NCBI RefSeq assembly: GCF_036021035.1 | Contig: NZ_CP107930.1 | Span: forward strand, 1,116,001 to 1,180,000 | Source: Kineococcus sp. NBC_00420 | GTDB lineage: Bacteria; Actinomycetota; Actinomycetes; Actinomycetales; Kineococcaceae | Reading direction: 5' to 3' | DNA: 64,000 bases | Shown: one piece after another, positions 47,631 through 60,443 of the stretch | Layout of the letters: the number at the start of each line of letters is the position of its first letter | How positions within the stretch are numbered: the stretch's first letter is position 1 | Program-made: the position numbers and the translations under genes | The notes under the pieces: model-generated | Databases searched by the model: none | The model's input: the letters and a program-made list of their open reading frames with translations, nothing else | Told to the model about the DNA's origin: nothing

Positions 47631-48277
47631 GCGCGCCTCCGGGCTCGGGGTCGGGTGGTGCGGGGACGGAGCAGTGCTCCGATCGCGCCGAGCAGCACGA
47701 GGACGCACCCCGCGATGACGAGGGGAACTCCCGAGGGGTTCTCGGCGGCCCGGCCCTCGGCCGCCCAGCTGAACGAGACCCGCTGCGGGGCAGCGGAGGT
47801 GCCGTCCGTCGCGGCGAACACGACGACTCCCCCGGCGTCGGCGTAGTCACGGTCGGCCGCGGTGGACCAGGTGAGCCGCGCGGAGTCGGTGCCGCTCGCG
47901 CTGGCCAGCCAGATGTCGGCGGAGCGGGGGTCGGTCGCCGCTCCGGTGCCCGACGTGGCGGCCACGGCCGTCGGGTCATCGAGGTCACCCCCGACCCCCG
48001 TCACCTCGGTGTGGGCCGCGTCGGCGAGCCAGGCGGTCACGTCGTCGGCGCGGGCGACGGCGAGGAAGACGTCCTTCCCGCCGGACGCGCCGAGCCGCAC
48101 GTCGGAGCCGCTGAGGTCGAGCAGGCCGGGGGCGCTGACGATCGCCACGCCCGGATCGTCGCCGGTGCGGGTGACGTCGATCCGGTCGGCCGGGGCGAAC
48201 ACGGTCAGGACCAGGGCCCCGGCGACACCGCAGGCGAGTCCCAGGGCGAGCAGGAGCCAGGCGAGCAGGCGTCTCAC
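47627..48277 (-). CDS. membrane-anchored protein of unknown function
   Basis: 216-residue protein with one N-terminal hydrophobic helix (about 4-28), an extracytoplasmic domain of about 145 residues and a second helix near 183-203 followed by a basic tail. No family recognised. It is coupled by a 4-nt overlap to the lipoprotein gene after it, so the two may form an envelope complex. Confidence 0.75.
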   Translation of the reverse strand: MRRLLAWLLLALGLACGVAGALVLTVFAPADRIDVTRTGDDPGVAIVSAPGLLDLSGSDVRLGASGGKDVFLAVARADDVTAWLADAAHTEVTGVGGDLDDPTAVAATSGTGAATDPRSADIWLASASGTDSARLTWSTAADRDYADAGGVVVFAATDGTSAAPQRVSFSWAAEGRAAENPSGVPLVIAGCVLVLLGAIGALLRPRTTRPRARRRA

Positions 48278-48552
48278 GTCGGGTCCTTCGTCGTGGCGGA
48301 GCGGATCGGGTCGAGGAGTCGAGGGTGGGGGCCTGCGCCACCCTACGGGTCGGGCACCGGTGCTCCGTGCCCGTGAGCGACCCCGGCCACCGCCGACGCG
48401 GTGTGGTCCAGACCACTCCCGACGCGGTGAACCCCGGGGCCTGCCCCGTCGTGACGGGAGTGCACCACGACCTCGTGCCCGCCCGAAGAGCCGGAACCAG
48501 TGACTGAGCCACTCAGCCCGAACGACTCCCTCCCGACGCAGAGGAACGACTC

Positions 48553-49005
48553 ATGACCACCACGTCCACCGCCGCCCGCACCGACCGTCCCCAGGTCGTG
48601 CGCACCACCGCCGCCGTCTCGATCGGCCTGCTCGCCCTGCGGCTCGCCGCCGGCGTGCTGCTCCTCGTCCACGGCGTCCCGAAGCTGTCGGACCCCGGGA
48701 CGGCCACCGGGATGGCCGCCTCGCTCGACGTCCCCGCACCCGACGTCGCGGGCTGGCTGATGATCCTGGGCGAGGTCGGTCTCGGCTCGCTGCTGGTCCT
48801 CGGTCTGCTCACCCGGGCCGCGGGCACCCTGCTGCTCGTGCAGATGGTGGGGGTCTGGGTGCTCGCGCACGCCCCGCAGGGCTTCCTCGTCGACGGCCAG
48901 GTGAACGGCGAGAACGCGTTGCTCTTCGCCGCCCTCGGCCTGATGTTCGTCTTCACCGGCGCGGGCCGGTTCAGCCTCGACGCAGCGGTGTTCCGCCGCC
49001 GCTGA
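48553..49005 (+). CDS. DoxX family membrane protein
   Basis: 150-residue membrane protein with four hydrophobic helices; LRLAAGVLLLVHGVPKLSDPG and ILGEVGLGSLLVLGLLTRAAG are typical of DoxX/SURF4-like proteins. Relatives in mycobacteria belong to membrane oxidoreductase complexes, but small family members mostly have unknown function. GAGGAA stands a few bases before the ATG. Monocistronic. Confidence 0.92.
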   Translation: MTTTSTAARTDRPQVVRTTAAVSIGLLALRLAAGVLLLVHGVPKLSDPGTATGMAASLDVPAPDVAGWLMILGEVGLGSLLVLGLLTRAAGTLLLVQMVGVWVLAHAPQGFLVDGQVNGENALLFAALGLMFVFTGAGRFSLDAAVFRRR

Positions 49006-49025
49006 GGATCACGGGCCGGCTGCGG

Positions 49026-49367
49026 TCACTGACCGCGGCCGGCCTCCCCCTCGGCACGTTCCACGGCCGCCTCGAGGCGGTCGAGCTTGCACGTCATCTC
49101 CCCCGTGTGCCCGGGACGGATGTCGGCCTTGAGCACCAGCGAGACCCGGGGACCGTGCTTGCCGACGGCCTCGCAGGCCCGGCGCACGACGTCCATGCAC
49201 TCGTCCCAGTCCCCCTCGATGCTCGTGAACATCGAGTCGGTGCGGTGCGGCAGACCGGAGTTGCGCACGACGAGCACGGCGTCGGCCACGGCCGCGCTCA
49301 CGGAGTCCGGTTCACCTCCCAGCGGGGCGGGACCACCGGACGGGGCGACGGAGAAGGCGACGATCAC
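49026..49367 (-). CDS. MTH1187 family thiamine-binding protein
   Basis: 113-residue DUF77/MTH1187-like protein with an alpha/beta ferredoxin-like fold; VIVAFSVAPSG at the start and GLPHRTDSMFTSIEGDWDECMDV (as HRTDSMFTSIEGDWDE) are typical. Family members bind thiamine or related compounds and form tetramers. GTG 49367 was preferred to TTG 49376 because TAGGTT lies exactly 7 nt upstream (leaderless) and the family starts with VIVAFS. Single gene between doxX and a DivIVA-like gene. Confidence 0.88.
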   Translation of the reverse strand: MIVAFSVAPSGGPAPLGGEPDSVSAAVADAVLVVRNSGLPHRTDSMFTSIEGDWDECMDVVRRACEAVGKHGPRVSLVLKADIRPGHTGEMTCKLDRLEAAVERAEGEAGRGQ

Positions 49368-49374
49368 CCTGGGC

Positions 49375-49380
49375 AACCTA
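49375..49380 (-). promoter_or_regulatory. leaderless -10 box of thiamine-binding protein gene
   Basis: TAGGTT on the minus strand followed by 7 nt and the GTG at 49367; it decides the start. Confidence 0.55.
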
Positions 49381-49462
49381 GACCCGCCGTGTCCCGCCCG
49401 CAGCGGGACGTCCCGCCGTTACGCTGCGGACGTCCTTTCCGATCCGGCCGGAGGTCCCCACG

Positions 49463-50539
49463 GTGTCCACCGACTCCCACGAGGCGTTCAGCATCGTCGT
49501 CCGCGGTTACGACCGCAGTCAGGTCGACGCACGCCTGCAGCACCTCGACGACTCCCTCGCCGAAGCCCGAGCCCGGGTCGCCCAGCGCGACCACGAGCTC
49601 CGCTCGGCCGAGGAACAGCTCGCCGACGCCCTCAAGGAGATCCGCGAGCACGAGAAGCCCTCCTACGCGGGCCTCGGCTCCCGGATGGAGAAGCTGCTGC
49701 GCCTCGCCGAGGACCAGTCCTCGGAGATCCTGCGCTCGGCCCGCCGCGACGCCGACCGGCTGCGCGAAGAGGCCCGGGCCGAGGCGTCCTCGACGCGCAA
49801 CCAGGCCGACGAGGACGCACGCCGCCGCACCGGCGAGGCCAGCCGGGACGCCGAGGAGATCGTGTCCCGGGCCAAGCACCAGGCCGACGGCATGGTCGAG
49901 GCCGCCCAGCGCACCGCCGCCGAACTCACCGCCTCGGCGCACCGCACGGCCGACCAGGTCACCGCGAGCGCCCAGCACGAGGCCGCCGAGGCGCTCGCCG
50001 CCACCGAACGCCAGGTCGCCGCCCTGCGCGCGCAGGTCGAGCGGGAGGTCATCGAGCTGCGCTCCTCGACCGACGCCGCCGTGCGCGAGCAGGAACTCGC
50101 CCTGGCCGCGGCCCGCGAACAGGGCGCCGAGGAGGACCGGATGCGCCTCGAGGTCGCCGCCGCGCGCACCGCGGCCCGCATCGCCGAAGCCGAGCAGCGC
50201 GCCGTCGAGGCCGAGGAACGGGCGCACGAGGCCGTCGAGGCGGCCGAGTCGATCCGCGCCGACGCGATCGCCCAGGCCGCCCTGCGGGCCGAGACGGCAC
50301 GCCGGGAGTCCGACGAACTCCTGGCCGACGCGCGCTCACGGGCCCAGCACATGGTGGATTCCGCCCGCGAGCACGCCGAGCAGAGCCGCACCAGCGCGCA
50401 GATGCAGGTCGACGAGCTCATGCAGCAGCGCGACCAGATCACCGACCAGCTCGACGACCTGCGGGGTCTGCTGGGCCTGGGCCCCAAGACCGACGCCCAC
50501 GCCGTCGACGTGCGCGAGGTCGAAGCGCCGGCTCAGTAG
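49463..50539 (+). CDS. DivIVA-domain coiled-coil protein
   Basis: 358-residue cytoplasmic protein. Residues 8-45 (FSIVVRGYDRSQVDARLQHL) match the DivIVA N-terminal domain; about 45-335 is nearly continuous heptad-rich, highly charged coiled coil with many A, E and R. Proteins of this kind organise the cell pole, septum or cytoskeleton-like filaments in actinobacteria (compare Scy, FilP and Wag31). GTG has GGAGG 8 nt upstream. It is not DivIVA/Wag31 itself, judging by the very long coil. Confidence 0.85.
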   Translation: MSTDSHEAFSIVVRGYDRSQVDARLQHLDDSLAEARARVAQRDHELRSAEEQLADALKEIREHEKPSYAGLGSRMEKLLRLAEDQSSEILRSARRDADRLREEARAEASSTRNQADEDARRRTGEASRDAEEIVSRAKHQADGMVEAAQRTAAELTASAHRTADQVTASAQHEAAEALAATERQVAALRAQVEREVIELRSSTDAAVREQELALAAAREQGAEEDRMRLEVAAARTAARIAEAEQRAVEAEERAHEAVEAAESIRADAIAQAALRAETARRESDELLADARSRAQHMVDSAREHAEQSRTSAQMQVDELMQQRDQITDQLDDLRGLLGLGPKTDAHAVDVREVEAPAQ

Positions 50540-51240
50540 TCGGTGGGCAGGGGTGAGCGCGCGGGGTTGACCCGCGCGACCACCTCGTCCAGCACGCGGC
50601 GGACCGACTTCTCCCCCACCCACAGGTGCTTCGCACCGTCGACGGGGACGATCTCGGCCTGCCGCAGCGGCGCGAACCGCTCCCGCGCCTGCTCGGGACG
50701 CAGGAAGTCGTCGAACTCCGGGACGAGCGCCGTGACCGGGCGGCCGAACTCCGCCCAGGCCTCGAGGTCGCCCGGCGTGGACCAGCGCAGCGGCGGGGAC
50801 AGCAGGATCAACCCCTCGACGAGCGGGTCACGACCGTGGACGAGGGCCAGGTCCGTCCCGAAGGACCAGCCCAGCAGCCACACGTGCGGCAGGTCGCGGA
50901 ACTCCACGAACTCCAGCGCCGCCGCGACGTCGAACCGCTCGCCGTCGCCCGCGTCGAAGTGGCCCTCGCTCGTCCCCCGTGGGCTGGTGGTGCCGCGGGT
51001 GTTGAAGCGCAGCACGGCGAGGTCGGCCAGCGCGGGCAACCGGTAGGACGCCTTCTTCAGCACGTGGCTGTCCATGAAACCCCCCGCCGTGGGCAGGGGG
51101 TGCAGGGTCACCAAGGTCGCGACGGGGTCGCGGTCCAGCGGCAGGGCGAGTTCGCCGACGAGGGTCAGCCCGTCGGCGGTGTGCAGCTCGACGTCCTCGC
51201 GACGCGCGGGGAGGACCGTCTCGGAACGGATCTCAGTCAC
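50533..51240 (-). CDS. alpha/beta hydrolase
   Basis: 235-residue serine hydrolase fold. Nucleophile elbow GWSFG, oxyanion segment LHPLPTAGGFMD and the C-terminal GAKHLWVGE with the catalytic histidine are visible. GTG overlaps the end of the threonine aldolase gene by 8 bp, so the two are coupled. The 3' end overlaps the convergent DivIVA-like gene by 7 bp. Substrate unknown. Confidence 0.86.
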   Translation of the reverse strand: MTEIRSETVLPARREDVELHTADGLTLVGELALPLDRDPVATLVTLHPLPTAGGFMDSHVLKKASYRLPALADLAVLRFNTRGTTSPRGTSEGHFDAGDGERFDVAAALEFVEFRDLPHVWLLGWSFGTDLALVHGRDPLVEGLILLSPPLRWSTPGDLEAWAEFGRPVTALVPEFDDFLRPEQARERFAPLRQAEIVPVDGAKHLWVGEKSVRRVLDEVVARVNPARSPLPTDY

Positions 51241-52294
51241 GCGCGAGTTCTTCGGTGAGGACCGCGGCGAAGTCCTCGACGTCGCCGTCGGTGGTGTCGA
51301 AGCTCGCGACGAGACGCACCTCCACCCCCTTCTCGGAGTACTCCGGGTCCCAGACGTGGAAGGGGATCCGCGCCGCGGCACGGGCGGCGACGGCGGCCGG
51401 GAGTTCCGCGAAGACGGCGTTGGCCTGCACCGGCCGGGTCAGTACGACCCCCGTCGCGGTGACGGCCGCGGCCAGCCGGGCGGCGGCGGCGTTGGCCGTC
51501 GCGGCGGTGCGCTGCCAGAGGTCGGTGCCGAACAGCGCGAGCAGCTGCGCCGAGACGAACCGGGTCTTGGAGGACTGCTGCATGCTGGGTTTCACCAGCC
51601 GCGCGAGGCCGGGCGCGGTCGCGGCGTCGCGGACGACGACGACCTCGGCGAAACCCCCGCCGTTCTTCGTCCCGCCCAGCGACACCGCGTCGACCCCGAG
51701 GGCGGTGGTCGTCTCGCCCAGACCGACCCCGAGGGAGACGGCCGCGTTGGAGAGCCGGGCGCCGTCGACGTGGACCCTGACCCCGAGCCGGTGCGCGACG
51801 GCCACGAGGTCGCCGAGGTGCTCCAGCGAGTAGGCCGTACCCAGTTCGGTGCTCTGCGTCAACGTCAGGGCACCGACGGGCGCGCGCATGAGGCTGTCGG
51901 CCACGCTGACGGCACGTTCGACGTCGGCGGGGTCCACGAGACCGTCGCGGGTCGGCAGGGCGATGACCTTGGTCCCACCGACGTGCTCGAGACCACCGGC
52001 CTCGTCGTGCAGGACGTGGGCCTGGTCGGAGCTGAGGACGGACTCCCAGCGCTGGGTGAGGGCCTGCAGGGCCGTCACGTTGGCGCCCGTGCCCGTGAGG
52101 ACGACGGCGCTCACGACGTCGGGGCCGAAGTGGCCGCGCAGGCTCTCCTGCAGGGCGAGGGTGTAGGGGTCACCGCCGTAGCTGACGACGTGGCCACCGT
52201 TGGCGCTGCTCAGCGCGGCCAGGACCTCCGGGTGCATGCCGGCGGCGTTGTCGCTGGCGAAACCACGGACGGCGGGGTCGTGGAGGGGGATCAC
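51233..52294 (-). CDS. low-specificity threonine aldolase family protein
   Basis: 353-residue fold-type I PLP enzyme that cleaves threonine/allo-threonine to glycine and acetaldehyde. FASDNAAGMHPEVL opens the family; HVDGARLSNAAV and the PLP lysine in SLGGTKNGGG are clear. GTG 52294 was chosen because TACCGT lies 6 nt upstream (leaderless) and the family N-terminus follows; the longer open frame upstream is the antisense of other sequence. First gene of a two-gene unit with the hydrolase. Confidence 0.92.
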   Translation of the reverse strand: MIPLHDPAVRGFASDNAAGMHPEVLAALSSANGGHVVSYGGDPYTLALQESLRGHFGPDVVSAVVLTGTGANVTALQALTQRWESVLSSDQAHVLHDEAGGLEHVGGTKVIALPTRDGLVDPADVERAVSVADSLMRAPVGALTLTQSTELGTAYSLEHLGDLVAVAHRLGVRVHVDGARLSNAAVSLGVGLGETTTALGVDAVSLGGTKNGGGFAEVVVVRDAATAPGLARLVKPSMQQSSKTRFVSAQLLALFGTDLWQRTAATANAAAARLAAAVTATGVVLTRPVQANAVFAELPAAVAARAAARIPFHVWDPEYSEKGVEVRLVASFDTTDGDVEDFAAVLTEELARD

Positions 52295-52300
52295 GCTGGC

Positions 52301-52306
52301 ACGGTA
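52301..52306 (-). promoter_or_regulatory. leaderless -10 box of threonine aldolase gene
   Basis: TACCGT on the minus strand followed by 6 nt and the GTG at 52294; no Shine-Dalgarno. Confidence 0.55.
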
Positions 52307-52317
52307 CCCGGCGCTCG

Positions 52318-52620
52318 TCACCAGCTGCCGCGGCGTCCACGGGCGTCGAAGCAGGCGCGGTGCCAGTGCCGCCGTTCGGTGGCCCCGTCGGCCGGGCTGA
52401 ACGTTCCGCGGGAGGGCCAGACCACGAGGTGCGGGACCCCCGGCGGGATGTCCTGGGTGCAGCCGGGACACCGGTAGGTCTTCGTGGAGGACGTCCCGCG
52501 GAGCTCGCGCACGACCCAGTCGCCGTCGCTGCCCGAAACGGTGCGGTCGACTCCCGCGCCGAGCGGGGTGCGCGGCGGCGGATCGGGCCGGCGGCGGTTC
52601 GAGCGGGGCACGGACGACAT
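52318..52620 (-). CDS. small zinc-ribbon-like actinobacterial protein
   Basis: 100-residue basic protein with a probable metal site: YRCPGCTQDIPPGVPH followed by RRHWHRACFDARG. I recall similar short actinobacterial proteins, sometimes labelled ATP/GTP-binding although no P-loop is seen. ATG 52620 was chosen because coding character starts there; the frame is open to 52713. No Shine-Dalgarno is visible. It lies just beyond the threonine aldolase promoter and opposite nucS. Confidence 0.7.
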   Translation of the reverse strand: MSSVPRSNRRRPDPPPRTPLGAGVDRTVSGSDGDWVVRELRGTSSTKTYRCPGCTQDIPPGVPHLVVWPSRGTFSPADGATERRHWHRACFDARGRRGSW

Positions 52621-52821
52621 CGTCTCAAACCCGCGGACTCCCCCGGAGGTGAGCCTCCTCGCTGCGGACCGGGCGATGCCGCGGTGGTGTCCCCTCCACA
52701 CCACCGTGGCCACGCTCGGTTCGACGGGTAGTCGCGCGAGCGCCCCGATTCGTTACACCCACACCCGCGACGGGTCGCCGGCGGGAGCAGCGACCCGTCG
52801 GGCGGGGGCCATCGCGTCTCG

Positions 52822-52827
52822 TAAGCT
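52822..52827 (+). promoter_or_regulatory. possible leaderless -10 box of nucS
   Basis: TAAGCT followed by 8 nt and the GTG at 52836. Spacing is slightly longer than in the other cases. Confidence 0.45.
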
Positions 52828-52835
52828 CGCTCCTC

Positions 52836-53531
52836 GTGCGTCTCGTCATCGCCCGGTGCTCCGTCGACTACGCGGGCCGGCTCACCGCCCACCTGCCCCT
52901 GGCCACGAGGCTCCTGCTCGTGAAGGCGGACGGCAGCGTCCTGGTCCACTCCGACGGGGGCTCCTACAAACCGCTGAACTGGATGAGCCCCCCGGCCAGG
53001 CTGACCTTCTCCGTGCCGGAGGAGGACGCCCGCGAGATCGGCGTCACGCAGACGTGGACGGTCCAGCACGCCAAGACCGACGACCGCCTGATCGTGTCGA
53101 TCCACGAGGTGCTGCACGACAGCGAGCACGAGCTCGGGGTGGACCCCGGCCTGGTCAAGGACGGGGTCGAGGCCCATCTGCAGAAGCTGCTGGCCGAGCA
53201 CATCACGACGCTCGGCGAGGGCTACCGCCTCGTCCGGCGCGAGTACATGACCGCCATCGGTCCCGTCGACATCCTGGCCCGCGACGGCGCCGGGACCGCG
53301 GTGGCGATCGAGATCAAGCGTCGCGGCGAGATCGACGGCGTCGAGCAGCTCACCCGCTACCTCGAGCTCATGAACCGCGACCCGTTGCTCGCCCCGGTGA
53401 CCGGGGTCTTCGCGGCGCAGGAGATCAAGCCGCAGGCCCGCACCCTGGCGAGCGACCGCGGCATCCGGTGCGTGGTCCTGGACTACGACGCCTTGCGCGG
53501 CATCGACGACGTGGACTCGCGGCTGTTCTGA
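52836..53531 (+). CDS. nucS: mismatch-specific endonuclease NucS/EndoMS
   Basis: 231-residue nuclease that cuts both strands at mismatches and replaces MutSL repair in most actinobacteria and many archaea. N-terminal DNA-binding/dimer domain ([21 protein letters not shown], given as [14 protein letters not shown]) and a C-terminal RecB-like nuclease with GPVDILARD and VAIEIKRRG, the D-E-K catalytic set. Complete length. The last 49 bp overlap the convergent STAS gene. Confidence 0.95.
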   Translation: MRLVIARCSVDYAGRLTAHLPLATRLLLVKADGSVLVHSDGGSYKPLNWMSPPARLTFSVPEEDAREIGVTQTWTVQHAKTDDRLIVSIHEVLHDSEHELGVDPGLVKDGVEAHLQKLLAEHITTLGEGYRLVRREYMTAIGPVDILARDGAGTAVAIEIKRRGEIDGVEQLTRYLELMNRDPLLAPVTGVFAAQEIKPQARTLASDRGIRCVVLDYDALRGIDDVDSRLF

Positions 53532-53989
53532 GCAGCCTCCTGCGGGCGCAGGATCGCCTCGGCGCGGGCTCGACGGAGCGCGGCGCGTTCCTGGGCGCTC
53601 AGGACCTCGTCGTCGACCTGCAGGACCAGGTGCAGCTTCGTGACCCGCAGCAGGCGCAGGGCCGGCAGCGGGACGTCGCGCAGGACCAGGCGGCGTCCGA
53701 CCCGCAGGGCGCGGCGGTGCGCTCCCACGAAGACGCCGAGGCCGGTGGCGTCGGCCACCACGATGCCGTCCACGTGGACGACGAGTTCACCCGCACCGGC
53801 GTCGACCGCCGCGTGCAGGGCGGAGCGCACGTCCGGGACGGTGTGCACGTCGAGGCGGCCCACCACGTGGACCACCTGGCCGTGGACTTCCTCCCGCACG
53901 CTGGCCCCCAGGCCGGGTGCCGAACGGGCCGCCCTGCGGGCTGCCACGTCGTCCGCCGCACTGGGCGCTGTCGCGATTCCGATCGCCAT
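53483..53989 (-). CDS. STAS-domain protein (anti-sigma factor antagonist-like)
   Basis: 168-residue protein. Residues about 32-130 form a STAS fold: [20 protein letters not shown], then [21 protein letters not shown], where the threonine in DATG is at the usual phosphorylation site. The C-terminal 35 residues are a charged tail. It may act in a partner-switching pathway that frees a sigma factor, but no anti-sigma kinase or sigma gene is nearby. GGAGGAAC lies before the ATG. It overlaps nucS at its 3' end. Confidence 0.85.
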   Translation of the reverse strand: MAIGIATAPSAADDVAARRAARSAPGLGASVREEVHGQVVHVVGRLDVHTVPDVRSALHAAVDAGAGELVVHVDGIVVADATGLGVFVGAHRRALRVGRRLVLRDVPLPALRLLRVTKLHLVLQVDDEVLSAQERAALRRARAEAILRPQEAAQNSRESTSSMPRKAS

Positions 53990-54291
53990 GTGTTCCTCCC
54001 CCGAGGACGCCGGTCGTGATCATCGTCGTGTTCGTCGTGATCGTCACCGGTCTGACGCAGGACGTCGCTCTCCGGTTGCACCCAGGTGCGAAGTCACACC
54101 CGGCGCTCACGAGGAACGCGTGTGTGACTCCTGGGGCCACCGGGACGAACGAGCATCCCGCGAACACACTCTGCCACCAATGGGTACCGCTGAGTGGTCA
54201 ATTCCTCCGCCGTTGCCAGACGGTGACCTTCCGCGGACGCGGGGGCGCACGGCGGGACCCCGGCGCTGGACACGACGGGGATGATGGGGGG
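53990..54291. other. intergenic region, nothing recognised
   Basis: 302 bp between the STAS gene and the small membrane protein gene. Less GC-rich than its surroundings; no clear gene, hairpin or repeat was seen beyond ribosome-binding sites at both edges. Confidence 0.5.
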
Positions 54292-54627
54292 GTGAACTTG
54301 ACCAGCTACCACTACGCCCTCGGGCCGAGCGTCGCCCTGGTCGTCGTCGGGGTGCTGGTGCTGCTGCTGCGGTGGACGTTCTCGCACGGCCGTTCGCTCG
54401 TCGAACGTCGTCCCCAACAGGGCGCCAGCGACGACTACGGCCTGCTCGAGGTGGTCTCCTCCCCCGGCACCTTCGTCGAGGCCGAGGTGCAGCGCCGCAC
54501 CCTCGTGGACGCCGGGATCCGGGCGACGCTCGCCCCCACGACCGAGGGGCCGCGGGTCATGGTGTTCCCGAACGAGGCGGGGTTGGCGCGCCAGATCCTC
54601 AAGGGTCCGCGCACTGGCGAGCGGTAG
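54292..54627 (+). CDS. small single-pass membrane protein
   Basis: 111 residues. A hydrophobic helix (about 10-29, VALVVVGVLVLLLRW) is followed by a soluble domain with YGLLEVVSSPGTFVEAEVQ, RTLVDAGIRATLAPT and RVMVFPNEAGLARQIL. The soluble part resembles small signal-transducing (DUF2007-like) domains, but this is a guess. GTG is preceded by GATGAT and a G-run that could serve either as leaderless -10 plus spacer or as a Shine-Dalgarno. Convergent with the DUF2550 gene. Confidence 0.75.
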   Translation: MNLTSYHYALGPSVALVVVGVLVLLLRWTFSHGRSLVERRPQQGASDDYGLLEVVSSPGTFVEAEVQRRTLVDAGIRATLAPTTEGPRVMVFPNEAGLARQILKGPRTGER

Positions 54628-54631
54628 CGCC

Positions 54632-55072
54632 CTAGGCGACGTTCACGCCTTGCCCGGGTGGGGCGGACTCCAGCCAGGACGCGAAGCCGGTGTAGGCGTC
54701 GTGCGACATCGCGAGTTCGATCTCCACGCCTTCGTGGCGGCACTCGACGACCATCGCGCCGGGTTGCACGGCGATCAGCTCGGAACCTTCGGCCTCGCGG
54801 AAGAGGGTCACGCCGAGCGCCCGTCGTGCGTAGGTGCACGACGGGCGCGGGGACAACGAGAACGTGCGGTACCAGTCGAGACGGTCGGTCTCGTACCGCG
54901 CCACACCCAGGGCCCACCGACGGTGGGAACCCCTGGGCTGGCGGATGGAGCAGTCGAAGGTGCCGAGCCGCGACGTCAGCCGACGCCGCCGCAGGACGAC
55001 CGCGACGAGGACGACCAGGAGGAGGACGGCACAGGCTCCTGCGATCTCCAGGGAGAGCAGGAACTCGTGCAC
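54632..55072 (-). CDS. DUF2550 family membrane protein
   Basis: 146 residues: one N-terminal hydrophobic helix (about 8-30), then a basic soluble domain with GTFDCSIRQPRGSHRRWALGVARYE-type sequence (as FDCSIRQP and RWALGVARY), typical of DUF2550, which in actinobacteria is found next to atpC. Function unknown. It follows atpC by 19 bp and is probably the last gene of the ATP synthase operon. Confidence 0.9.
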   Translation of the reverse strand: MHEFLLSLEIAGACAVLLLVVLVAVVLRRRRLTSRLGTFDCSIRQPRGSHRRWALGVARYETDRLDWYRTFSLSPRPSCTYARRALGVTLFREAEGSELIAVQPGAMVVECRHEGVEIELAMSHDAYTGFASWLESAPPGQGVNVA

Positions 55073-55091
55073 GCGTCGTCCTCGGTCGTTC

Positions 55092-55361
55092 TCAGCGCGT
55101 TCCGGCGCCGACCTCGACGGATTCGGCGACGATCGTCACCTTGTCGTGGTCGACCGAGAAGAACCCGCCGCTGACGGTGGCGGTAATCCCCTCCGAGCCC
55201 GAGCCGGTGATGGCCACGTCGCCGGGGGCGAGGATGGCCAGCAACGGCTCGTGGCCGCCCATGATGCCGATCTCACCCTCGGCCGTGCGGGCGCGGACCA
55301 GCGAGGCCTCGCCCGACCACACGGAGCGGTCGGCGGCCACCAGTTCGACCTGCAGCGCCAC
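55092..55361 (-). CDS. atpC: ATP synthase F1 epsilon subunit
   Basis: 89-residue beta-barrel part of the epsilon subunit (VALQVELVAADRSVWSGEA, GEIGIMGGHEPLLAILAPG). It is much shorter than the E. coli protein and lacks the C-terminal helical hairpin, so inhibition by helix extension would be missing; short epsilon is known in several actinobacteria. GTG starts 2 nt after the atpD stop. Last F1 gene of the operon. Confidence 0.94.
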   Translation of the reverse strand: MALQVELVAADRSVWSGEASLVRARTAEGEIGIMGGHEPLLAILAPGDVAITGSGSEGITATVSGGFFSVDHDKVTIVAESVEVGAGTR

Positions 55362-55363
55362 GG

Positions 55364-57795
<2,432 letters not shown>

Positions 57796-57864
57796 GTCCT
57801 GCTCCTCTTCCTTGCTCCGCTCGGTCCCTGCTGGGGTCGTGCTGCGTGATCTGCCAGGAGCGCG

Positions 57865-59502
<1,638 letters not shown>

Positions 59503-59526
59503 GGAAGCCCTGCTCTCCTTGTCGGT

Positions 59527-59560
59527 CGTGCGGTGTCGACCGTGCGGTCGATCGTGCGGT
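59527..59560. repeat. three CGTGCGGT copies before atpA
   Basis: CGTGCGGT occurs at 59527, 59541 and 59553 in the short gap between atpH and atpA. Significance unknown. Confidence 0.6.
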
Positions 59561-59612
59561 TCTCGAAGTCCATTGTCCCCCGCCTGGAGCGGGAGGGGTG
59601 TTCGACGGGTGG

Positions 59613-60443
59613 TCAGCCGGCCAGGCGGCGACGGGCCTCGTCGAGGCGGGTCGAGATCGACCCGTCGATGACGTCGTCGCCGACGCTCACGCGCAGGCCC
59701 CCCACCAGGTGGGGGTCGACGTCGACGTTGATGCGGATCGCCCGGCCGTACTGGCGCGAGAGCGAGGCGGCGAGCCGCTCACGCTGGTTCTCGCTCAGCG
59801 AGACGGCCGAGACCACGTGGGCCACGAGCTGCTCGCGACGCCTGGCCACGATCTCGACCCAGTCCTCCAGCAGCCGTTCCGCGCGCAGACCCCGCGGGGA
59901 GGTCGCGACCCGACGGGCCAGCTGGACGGTCTCGGGCGAGGCCTTGCCGAGCAGCAACCGCGAGGCCAGCGACGCGCGGTTGGCGTCGGGGGCCGTGCGG
60001 TCGGCCAGCGCGTCGCGCAGGCCGGCGTTGCCGGCGATGGTCCGCGAGAACCGGAAGAGCTCGTCCTCCAGCGCGTCCAGGTGCCCCGACTTCTCGGCCT
60101 GGGTGACGACCGCGACGACGGCGAGCCGTTCGGTGGCGTCGGACAGGTCGCGACCCGCCGTCCAGCGGGCCGAGGCCAGCGCGACGACGGTCTCGAGAGC
60201 AGCCGGGGTGATCCGGCCGGACAGCGTGCGGCGGACGAAGTCCGCCTTGGCCGAACCCTCGCGGGAGGGGTCGGTCAGCGCCCGGCGGAGGCCGACCGAG
60301 GAGTCGAGCAGGCTGGTGACGGCGAAGAGGTCCTCACCGGTCTTGCCCGCGTCGGCCCCCTCGGCCGCCAACTGCTGGTCGAGCACCTGCTGCGCGGCGG
60401 CGAGGCTCGCCTTCGCGACGCCGGAGTCGAGCTCACCGCTCAT
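59613..60443 (-). CDS. atpH: ATP synthase F1 delta subunit
   Basis: 276-residue peripheral-stalk protein, longer than the E. coli delta (177) and similar to Streptomyces delta; not fused to a second b subunit as in mycobacteria. The OSCP-like C-terminal part ends [21 protein letters not shown] followed by a short tail. Its start overlaps the atpF stop by 4 nt. Confidence 0.96.
   Translation of the reverse strand: MSGELDSGVAKASLAAAQQVLDQQLAAEGADAGKTGEDLFAVTSLLDSSVGLRRALTDPSREGSAKADFVRRTLSGRITPAALETVVALASARWTAGRDLSDATERLAVVAVVTQAEKSGHLDALEDELFRFSRTIAGNAGLRDALADRTAPDANRASLASRLLLGKASPETVQLARRVATSPRGLRAERLLEDWVEIVARRREQLVAHVVSAVSLSENQRERLAASLSRQYGRAIRINVDVDPHLVGGLRVSVGDDVIDGSISTRLDEARRRLAG

Noticed and set aside
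48278-48552. Possible small gene between the envelope pair and doxX
   Set aside because: Short frames on both strands lack coding bias and ribosome-binding sites.
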